Source of the DNA: Spiroplasma sp. SV19
Lineage (GTDB): Bacteria; Bacillota_I; Bacilli_A; Mycoplasmatales; Mycoplasmataceae
Length of the DNA: 64,000 nt
NCBI RefSeq assembly: GCF_030060925.1
Contig: NZ_CP045455.1
Span: 868,001-932,000 of the forward strand
Reading direction: 5' to 3'
A model generated the notes under the pieces. It was not told the DNA's origin and searched no databases. It worked only from the letters and a program-made list of their open reading frames with translations. Below are positions 56,768 through 64,000 of this stretch, piece after piece. Positions within the stretch are counted from its first letter, which is position 1; each line of letters opens with the position of its first letter. A program made the translations under genes and the position numbers.

Positions 56768-58692
56768 TTAAATATTAACAACTAAATTATTTTTAATTTT
56801 ATCATAAATTAATAAGGCGTGTTTATCAAAATATATCGTAGTCATTTTTTTCAAATTTAATTCTTTCTCAGGAACTAAAACTTTTAAAACTACTTCATTA
56901 TTAGTTTCAAAAAAACAAACAACTGACTTAAAAATTTTCTTAATTGTTTTAACTTGTCCTCTATACATTAAATATAAATCTTTATTAAAATATTTTGTTT
57001 TTTCAAATGAAATCAAATTTGGATTAATAGCTAGCCAATACTCCTTCTGATTAACTAATTTAATTTCTTTTGGTAATTTAATTTTAATTTCTTCATTTGC
57101 TAACATATTGTCTTTCTCAAAATATTGCACTAAAAAAATATTTTCAGAACTATTGTACATTGTTTGATATAAATGCATTGTTTCAGGGAAAAACTCTGCC
57201 TGTTCTTTTGTCATTAATTTGTAATTATTATTATCATCAAAAATTAGTAACTTAGTAACATAATTTTTAATATTTTCAATATTTCTTGTTAAAACTAAAA
57301 ACGTTATTTGTGGATTATAATTTTTAAAGTTAATAAAATTTCATTTAATTCAATAGCTTCATTATGTGTTAGATTATCAAAAGTATTATGCAAAATAATT
57401 AATTCTTTATTTGTTAAAATTGCATTAATTAATCTAATCTTTGTATGATCAAAACTACTTAAATTTTTAGTAATTTTAAATCAATTCATTTTAATATTTA
57501 AATTAGTCATTAGTTCTTTGACTTGCTCAAATGCTTGATTATAAACTGTTACAATTTTTTCATTTGCTGCAGCAATCGCAAGTGAATTATCTTCTTCATG
57601 TTCGATTAATTTATTATTTAATAATGCTAAATGGTATTTATGAAAATACTCTAAAACTTTTCCTTTAATAATTGTTGCTTCATCTGGCAACAAATTAGAA
57701 ATTAGTTGTTCTTGTTTTTGATTATAATTAAACCATTGGTCTTCTGCTAATTTTAATCAAGTAACAACATTGATAGAATTACTTTTATGCAAAATCCCTT
57801 TAATAATATTTTTTCGTTCACTATCACGCATAACAGTATTCATAACGTTAAGACGATATTTCTTTAAAGCTTTCCTTACTTTAATTAGCTTATATCGTTC
57901 ATAAAGAATTTCAGTCTGCAAAATTTTTAAATACTTCTCACAGACAAGTTTTGCCCCAATAAACCCAAAATTTTTATTTTTAATCTTTCTTTTCTTTGCA
58001 ATTTCATAACAATCACATAAATAATCTAATTCTGAAATATAATAAATCTTATCTCATAAGGCTTGTAAAAACGCAAGAAAACCTTCGTAAACACGAATCT
58101 CTTCTTTTTTGTAAGTATATGTATGCAAACTTTGAATTAAAATTGAATCCTTGTCATCTATTAAAATTTTAGCAATTTCTTTTTTATGAAATTCACTAAT
58201 TTGTGTTAAATACGTTTCAATTCATTCTTCTTTAATTCGAATTGAATTATGAAAATATTCATTAATAATTTTATCTGTTTTTGATATTAAATCTTTTTTA
58301 TTTAAATCATTACCTATAAAAGTTAAGTTTTTATAATGGTATTTATTTTTAATGTATTTTAAAGAACTATCATGTAAAAATTTTGGTGTTTTCAAAATAT
58401 GATAGGCTAACCGTAGTTTAGTTGGCAAAAACCCTAACCGTAATGTCCCTGGTGAAACATAACCAATTTTTCGTTCTTTTGGAAGTAAGGCAGTAATATT
58501 TTGATTATTTAAGTAAATTTTCCCACTGCGTGGTTTTCTTTTCCCTAATAAAAGTTTTAAAAAATATAACTGTGAAAATTTGTTTTCAAAATAAGTTCCT
58601 AGAACCTCTTGGCTATTAACGTCAAAATTTAAATCAGTAAAAACCATTTTTTTATAACGTTTATATTTTAAATTACTAATCTTTAATCCCAT
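56768..58692 (-). pseudogene. Pseudo-ABC ATPase-like protein, one frameshift
   Basis: ATG 58692 opens an ABC-like fold (MGLKISNLKYKRYKKMVF...SGKIYLNNQNITALLPKERKIGYVSP), but the P-loop is GTYFENKFSQ instead of GxxGxGKS/T. Later LSSFDHTKIRLINAIL and LIILHNTFDNL align with the signature and Walker B, again without catalytic Asp/Glu. A helical insertion of some 300 residues separates them. The frame is lost in the T5 (A5 coding) run at 57321-57325; one added A restores it to 56768. The protein probably once had a non-enzymatic role. Confidence 0.65.
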
Positions 58693-58800
58693 TAAAACAC
58701 CACTCTTCTAGTTATTTTTATTATACCCAAATAAAAATAATAAAAAACACTTATTCTTAAGTTAATGATTTTATTAACCCTCCATAGTGTTTTATATAAA

Positions 58801-59685
58801 TTACATAATTTTATATCTAATTTCCATCCCTAAACTCAATCTTGGTTGATAATCTAACCCTTCAATATTTAACACAAAATTAAATGTTGTCGGGATTTTA
58901 ACTAAACTATTAGCAGGTTCGTCTAACTTCTTAATTTGATTACCCTTTGGGGGAATAATTTTTTTAAGATTAAGTTTTTTATTAAGACCCTTATTTTCAC
59001 TAATAAAATTATCAATAAAAGTTTTTGCTTTTTCTTCCAAATACTTTGTATTTATTGCATTACTTAAATCATTAAAATCTAATTTACTCTTATCAATTTC
59101 AATATTATTTTGTTCAATATAACCCTTGTATTTTTTCAGAACATATTCATTTAACTCATCACTTTCATTTGGAATAATTGGAATTTTAAAAGTTACTTTT
59201 TGTTCAACATTCATGTCAGTAAAACGCATTTTTCAAACCCCAGCTTCGAACCATTTCTCAGCTACTTTTAAACATTTCACAGCTAAAGTAACATTAACCA
59301 TTTTATTTTCATCAAGAGTCAATTCTTGATCACTAAGAATGGTAAAGGTTGCCGCAAACGGGTAATCTAAATAAACGCGAAAATCATTAATTGCTGACAC
59401 ATCTTCTGCAAATCCTAATGGAGCAATTTTGCGTTGTGGTAAATTTAAAAAAAGAGTACTTAATTGATCGCTTGTGGGCTTAAAAAAATACTTTTGACTT
59501 CCCTCTTGCTTACGAATACCAAATGATTGATAAATATCACCTTGCAAAATTGTAAAATTACTCGGTAGTGTCGGTAAATTTTCCTCACTTTTATTATTTT
59601 GATTTAAATTTTGACAACTAACTAAACTTGTTGTCGTTGTTAGAGCCAATGATAAAATTAGTAAATTAGTTAATATTTTTTTCAT
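58801..59685 (-). CDS. Lipoprotein downstream of the B12-type riboswitch
   Basis: 294 residues from ATG 59685 (one TGA Trp). Signal and lipobox LVSC, then an unrecognised extracellular domain, partly beta and partly Lys-rich helix (EYVLKKYKGYIEQNN). It follows the secreted DUF4430 protein by 51 nt and probably belongs to the same transcript. May be its membrane anchor or a partner; inferred from context only. Confidence 0.7.
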
Positions 59686-59735
59686 AATTATAGAAAACTC
59701 CTTTCTTGAAAAGGATAAATAGGATTATGATTTAA

Positions 59736-60203
59736 TTAAATATTAGTTAAAATAAAATCAAATAATTGGTCTTGTTCTCAAACATCGCGAAAAACTAAAC
59801 CATCAATTCCAACCGAACAATAATTCGTTGGATTAGTACTAAATTTACAAAATGGATGTGTACTTGAGTAAATTGCTCAATAATTCTTATTAAAATCTGT
59901 TGTACGATAGTCAACTCTAATTAACAGACGTCCAAATGCTGTTTCATTAAGTCCAAAAAAATCTGAATCAGATGCTAACATATCACCTAAACTTACTAAC
60001 GAATTATAAAAAGTAATTCTATCGACAACTTTCCCACTTTCATCTTTTATTGTGATTTTAACACTATTAACGTGATATCCATCCGTACCATTTTGTGAAG
60101 TTTTTTCCGTAATTGATGGAGTTACTTGTTGTAATGTTATATTTGCTATAGTTGTTGCACTAATCGTTAAACTTGTTAATGCAGTTAATATATTTTTAAC
60201 CAT
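59736..60203 (-). CDS. Secreted DUF4430 (transcobalamin-like) protein
   Basis: 155 residues from ATG 60203 (SD GAGGAG). A signal peptide (MVKNILTALTSLTISATTIA) without lipobox Cys. The rest fits DUF4430: SVKITIKDESGKVVDRITFY, a helix (VSLGDMLASDSDFF), then YWAIYSSTHP...SVGIDGLVFRD.W, parallel to the W.yyvNG...vGi..y.l.dGD pattern. This domain occurs in B12-binding proteins such as intrinsic factor and bacterial cobalamin uptake lipoproteins. A cobalamin-type riboswitch precedes it, supporting a B12-binding role. Confidence 0.7.
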
Positions 60204-60262
60204 GCTTTTGTTCTCCTCTTGTTTTTTATGCTTATATTTTTATTTTATGTGTAAAATAAATT

Positions 60263-60430
60263 AATCCTATTTACCTAGTAGGACTCTTATTAAATTTATA
60301 AGGCCGGTCTACTGGCTTAACTTCATCCTACTAGTTAACCCTTCCCAAATTATTATTCAGTGGTTTATTAACATTCGTCAGTTTTACAGTTGCTAGGACA
60401 GCTTAAGACTTTCACTTAATTCCCTTTAAT
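60263..60430 (-). promoter_or_regulatory. Cobalamin-type riboswitch
   Basis: On the minus strand the conserved core appears in order: GGGAA, AGTGAAAGTC, AGCTGTCCTAGCAACTGTAA, CCACTG, TTGGGAAGGG, GATGAAG and the B12 box AAGCCAGTAGACCGGCC. A 7-bp hairpin (60263-60285) with a 9-base loop downstream fits the P13 position, and CCTACTAG there can pair with CTAGTAGG or AGTAG in the core. 60 nt later comes the ribosome site of the DUF4430 gene, so translation control is likely. Confidence 0.8.
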
Positions 60431-60461
60431 CCTTTATAAACTTTTAAAGTAGTCTACTTTT

Positions 60462-60490
60462 ATTATAAACAAAAAAAAAAAAAAAACACT
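60462..60490 (-). promoter_or_regulatory. Riboswitch promoter with a T16 run in the spacer
   Basis: TATAAT (60462-60467) is preceded on the minus strand by T16 (60471-60486) and a weak -35 region within the rpmE terminator arm. The same T-run is the tail of the rpmE terminator. Length changes would alter both termination and promoter spacing. Confidence 0.5.
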
Positions 60491-60512
60491 TTTATCTTGT
60501 TAAGATAAAAGT
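60488..60512 (-). terminator. rpmE terminator
   Basis: ACTTTTATCTT/AAGATAAAAGT with a 3-base loop, followed by G and T16, 9 nt after the rpmE stop. Confidence 0.8.
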
Positions 60513-60520
60513 TTTCTTCC

Positions 60521-60826
60521 TTACTCTGCTTTTTGATTATCAGATTTTGGTTTTGCTGTTTTTTTATTAAGTTCTTTTTGTGTTTTTGATGCTGCTTCTG
60601 TTTGCTTTACTAATTCTTCTTTTTTATTAAATTTAGATTTAAAGCGCTCAACACGTCCTGCGGCATTAGCAAATTGTTGGTTACCAGTATAGAAGGGATG
60701 GCATGAAGAACAAGTATCAACTTTCAATTCTTCCCCCTTAGTAGAACCACTCATGCGCTCTGTTCCACAAGTTGTACACATGATTTTAGTATCAAAATAT
60801 TTTGGATGGATTCCTTCTCTTGCCAT
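60521..60826 (-). CDS. rpmE: Ribosomal protein bL31
   Basis: 101 residues from ATG 60826 (SD GAGAGGTG; an upstream in-frame extension is rejected). MAREGIHPKYFDTKIMCTTCG and CSSCHPFYTG are the four-Cys Zn form of L31. A Lys/Glu/Ala-rich tail of about 35 residues extends beyond the usual 65-80 residue protein. Confidence 0.93.
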   Translation of the reverse strand: MAREGIHPKYFDTKIMCTTCGTERMSGSTKGEELKVDTCSSCHPFYTGNQQFANAAGRVERFKSKFNKKEELVKQTEAASKTQKELNKKTAKPKSDNQKAE

Positions 60827-61005
60827 ATAATTCACCTCTCTTTTAATAATATGGATGCATATTATTTGCACGTAAATAATGATAACACATATTATCAATA
60901 AAAACAAAAATTATTTAAGAATCTTTACAAATTAATTAATAGCAGTTTTAAAAGAGGTTACTTTTTCATTAAACATCTAATTCAAATTTCTTATGCGGTT
61001 AATTA

Positions 61006-61701
61006 TTATTTTTGACCATAGTATGCATCTTTACCATGTTTACGATAATAATGTTTATCTAATAAACTCTGTGCTACTTTATTAGTGTCTTGGTTTAATA
61101 AATATGTTTGAAAAGCCATCTGACTAACGATTTCTAAAATCTTTGCATTTTTAACTGCTGCTAATGGTGAAGCACCAAATGTAAATGGCCCGTGGTTATT
61201 GCAAAGAATCGCGGGCATCATGTCGAGAGTTAGTTGATGATCGTTAAAAGTTTCAACAATTTTAACTCCCGTTTCATGCTCATAATTAGTAGTAATTTGT
61301 TCAACATTTAATGGTTTTGTACAAGGAATCGGTCCATAAAAAGTATCAGCATGGGTTGTTCCTAATGGTGGAATATCTAATCCACTTTGTGCTCATGTTG
61401 TAGCATAAATAGAATGAGTATGCGTAATACCACCAAGATCAGGAAAATGATTATATAAATAAAGATGGGTTGGGGTATCAGTTGAAGGAGAATACGAGCC
61501 TTCAACGATATTTCCCCTTAAATCAACAACAACCATTTTATCAACACTTAAATCATTGTAAGCAACCCCAGATGGTTTAATTACCATTAAACCACTTTCT
61601 CGATCAATCCCACTAACATTGCCTCATGTAAAGGTAATTAACTTATATTCTTCTAATAACAAATTAGCTGCTAATACATCAACTTTTAATTGTTCTAGCA
61701 T
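61006..61701 (-). CDS. ulaF: L-ribulose-5-phosphate 4-epimerase (UlaF/AraD family)
   Basis: 231 residues from ATG 61701. GNVSGID near the N-terminus, metal ligands in [11 protein letters not shown], and the C-terminal [14 protein letters not shown] are typical. Last step of L-ascorbate breakdown, giving D-xylulose 5-phosphate. Close behind the ulaE gene, so ulaF is preferred to araD. Confidence 0.92.
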
Positions 61702-61702
61702 C

Positions 61703-62554
61703 TTATCATCCTCCTTTTGTAAATTGCTGACGAACAAAACTTACCGCTGCTGCTAATGCTGATTCTGAATCAGGATCATCTTCATATCATGCTTCTAACA
61801 TAAATGATCCTTGATAATTGTTTGCCTTTAAAAATTGAAAAATTTTAATAAAATCAACACAACCACTTCCAAATGGCACTTTTTTAAATTTACCAGGACT
61901 GCTTTTTGTTACAGCAATGGTATCTTTAACATGCAAACCTACTATTTCGGTTAATCCAAGTTCTAATTCAGAAATAACATTTTTGCCACATCAAGCAGAT
62001 AAGTTCCCAAGATCTGGATAAACTGCTAATCACGGTGAAGGTACTGCTTTTTTTAAAATTAAATATTTAGTAATTGTATTTAAAAAAGGATCATCCATAG
62101 TTTCTAATGCTAACATAACACCATAACGGTTTGCGATTGCTAACCCTTTTTGTAAATTTTTTAAAAAATTTGCTGCTGTCACATCAGTTTTTTGTTCATA
62201 ATATACATCATAACCAGCGAGTTGAATAATTCGAACTCCCAACTTAACAGCTAACTGAATGCATTGCTCTAGTAATTGTAAAGAATAATCTTGGATTTGT
62301 TTGTCCAAACTTCCTAAGGGGTATTTTCGTTGGGCAGAAAAACAAATTGAACGAATTTTAACACCAGTTTTTGCTTGTAAAAAATTAATTTCAGTAATTT
62401 CCTTCTCTGTTCATTCTAATCGTGCTAAGCGTACCTCTGATTCATCAATTGATAATTCAATAAAATCAAACTGATATTTTTGGGCAAGAGCAAATTTTTT
62501 TACTCACGGAACTGGAGGTAAGGCCTTTTCATAAATGCCAAATTGATTTTTCAT
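61703..62554 (-). CDS. ulaE: L-ribulose/L-xylulose-5-phosphate 3-epimerase
   Basis: 283 residues from ATG 62554. Starts GIYEKALP and contains SIDESEVRLARLEW, QLAGYDVYYE, LALETMD, LHVKDT and GSGCVDF, the TIM-barrel blocks of UlaE/SgbU. Ends with TGA Trp then TAA overlapping the ulaF ribosome site. Converts L-xylulose 5-P to L-ribulose 5-P. Confidence 0.93.
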
Positions 62555-62556
62555 GA

Positions 62557-63207
62557 TTATTGTCATTTCGTTTGCAACTGTTGTTGAAAACTTAAAGCTG
62601 CTTCACGAGGATCTGCTGCATCTCGAATTGCCCGACCAGCAATAACAATATAAATTGGAAAGGCAGTAAATAATGCTAAATCTGTAATTTCAACTCCTCC
62701 AGTAAGAGTAACTTTAAAACCTAAAGCAACTAACTGGGTAATCTTATCAAAATCAGCAGCTCCTCACTGACTTCCGGCTGCTTGCGCATCACGTGAACGA
62801 TGATAAACAACTTGTTCAACCCCAACTGCTCGTCAAGATTTCGCTTGTTCAAAATCCCATTGCCCTGTTAATTCAATTTGCATATCTTTTTTAGCTGTTT
62901 TTGCTAGTGTTACAACATTTTTAATCGTAGCAAGATCAGCACAGCAAATTACGGTAATAATATCTGCTTTCGCCGTGAAAAGCATTTCCCCTAAAATTTT
63001 TCCTGCATCAGCAATTTTTCCATCGGTTAAAACAATTTTGTTGGGATAACATTCTTTAATTGCTGTTATTGCGCGTTTTCCTTCAGCACATAATAAAATA
63101 GTTCCCACTTCAATTACATCAACAATATCTCCGACCATTGTAAGAGTGGTCATTGCCTCTTCTAAGGTTAAACAATCTAAGGCAATTTGCAATAATGGTT
63201 TTTGCAC
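62557..63207 (-). CDS. ulaD: 3-keto-L-gulonate-6-phosphate decarboxylase
   Basis: 216 residues. I choose GTG 63207, seven bases after GGAGG; an ATG one base away is out of frame. KPLLQIALDCLTLEEA, IEVGTILLCAEG, VLTDGKIADAGKI, and TLTGGVEI are diagnostic of UlaD in the OMP decarboxylase superfamily. One TGA Trp. Same operon. Confidence 0.93.
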
Positions 63208-63220
63208 ATTAATTCCTCCT

Positions 63221-63703
63221 TTAACGAACATACTTCATATAGTCAATTGTTTTAATAATTTTTAATACTTCTGTCACACTTTTAGCTGCAATGATTTGCT
63301 CAATAATAGTTTGCTTTTCAAAAATTGCGACAATTTGTGGCAAGGCAATACTTAGATGGGTGTCCGCATCAACTGCCGCAAAACCAATTAATAATTCAAC
63401 TTCTTGATTATTTGAAAATTTTACTGGTTGTTGAAGCGAAATTAAACTAAACGAATTCTTTAACACTCCATCTTCAGGACGAGCATGCGGCATTGCTAAT
63501 TTGGGCGCAATAATATAATATGGTCCCATTTCCTTTGTATTCGCAATGACATGATCTGCATATGCTGCTGTTACAGCCTGACTTTTTTGTAAAGGCAGAA
63601 AACATTTATAAACAGCCTCTTCTCAGGTTTGAGCAGTTTGCTGTAAACAAATTGAATTATTTTCTTGCAATGAGGTTAGAAAATCAACATTATTATGAGA
63701 CAT
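63221..63703 (-). CDS. ulaC: PTS EIIA component, ascorbate type
   Basis: 160 residues from ATG 63703. The phosphorylatable His is in KLAMPHARPEDG (His73), as in the mannitol/fructose-type EIIA fold of UlaC. Overlaps the EIIB gene by 11 nt and precedes ulaD by 13 nt. One TGA Trp near residue 27. Receives phosphate from HPr and passes it to EIIB. Confidence 0.92.
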
Positions 63704-63980
63704 TAGGTTTTAAGTTCTTTGCTAACGATTCTTTGATTGCTACTTCATCTAATAAATTTTCTAACCCAATAACTGTTGATGATAATTCGTCTAAGTCATC
63801 TTGTAAATAAGTTGAGCATAAAACAATATCAAAGTTATTGCCAATTCCTTTGGCTTCACTAACCGAGGCTGTTTCCACAGTTCCTTCAATTCCTAACTCT
63901 GTTAAAACTTGTTCAACTTTTATTTTAATAATCATTGATGAACCCATTCCGTTTCCACAAGCACATAAAATTTTTATCAT
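63693..63980 (-). CDS. ulaB: PTS EIIB component, ascorbate type
   Basis: 95 residues from ATG 63980 (GGAAGTG seven bases upstream). IKILCACGNGMGSS holds the phospho-cysteine (Cys8) in the CGNGMGSS loop of lactose-type EIIB proteins such as UlaB. The EIIC permease gene would lie right of the window. Confidence 0.92.
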   Translation of the reverse strand: MIKILCACGNGMGSSMIIKIKVEQVLTELGIEGTVETASVSEAKGIGNNFDIVLCSTYLQDDLDELSSTVIGLENLLDEVAIKESLAKNLKPNVS

Positions 63981-64000
63981 TATTATCACTTCCTTTTCTG

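Overview
The window reads as Spiroplasma DNA, closest in style to the citri group. It is very AT-rich. Conserved genes (rpoB, rpoC, prfA, tdk, topA, ABC permeases) stay open only if TGA is read as Trp. There are many lipoproteins with a mollicute lipobox. RpoB carries the Asn that replaces the E. coli His526 residue, the known cause of natural rifampicin resistance in spiroplasmas. Almost every gene lies on the minus strand. Coordinates given here are for full code-4 reading frames, so many genes are longer than a standard-code search would show.

Positions 1 to about 28,300 are accessory DNA of conjugative-plasmid or ICE type. They carry a VirB3/PrgI-VirB4 fusion (TraE-like), a VirD4/TraG coupling protein, HU and ribbon-helix-helix proteins, and small membrane proteins. 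A relatively GC-rich, palindrome-dense block at 9.40-9.56 kb looks like oriT or a replication origin. Further along are a MazG-like pyrophosphohydrolase, four DNA methyltransferase genes in a row, a type IA topoisomerase and several small Zn-finger or membrane proteins. Four near-identical cassettes (141, 1515, 9306, 13038), each a promoter, a short possible leader ORF and a terminator hairpin, stand just upstream of minus-strand genes and look like a shared regulatory device. The block is decaying. An SMC-like ATPase next to a Cap4/DUF4297-like nuclease (a Lamassu or ABC-3C type defence pair), three of the four methyltransferases, a DUF3800 protein and an IS30 transposase carry frameshifts, mostly one-base changes in A-runs.

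Positions 28,300-36,400 hold rpoC and rpoB, preceded on the element side by an unidentified RNA with a 30-bp helix. Positions 36,400-46,000 hold a lipoprotein whose promoter contains a 23-base homopolymer, a dead IS3-family insertion, and a nucleoside-type ABC importer: a BMP lipoprotein, a double ATPase, a permease with a very long coiled-coil tail, and a second permease. A probable ~208-nt RNA with a perfect consensus promoter lies at 46.1-46.3 kb.

Positions 46,400-58,700 carry Spiroplasma-type membrane and cytoplasmic proteins of unknown role and housekeeping genes (tsaC/yrdC, prmC, prfA, tdk, a DHH phosphoesterase). They also carry a pseudo-ABC protein that has lost its ATPase motifs. Positions 58,800-60,500 hold an apparent cobalamin riboswitch in front of a secreted DUF4430 (transcobalamin-like) protein and a lipoprotein, which would be a B12-capture module and is unexpected in a mollicute. 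After rpmE, the window ends in the L-ascorbate utilisation operon (EIIB, EIIA, ulaD, ulaE, ulaF-like), whose permease should lie just beyond 64,000.
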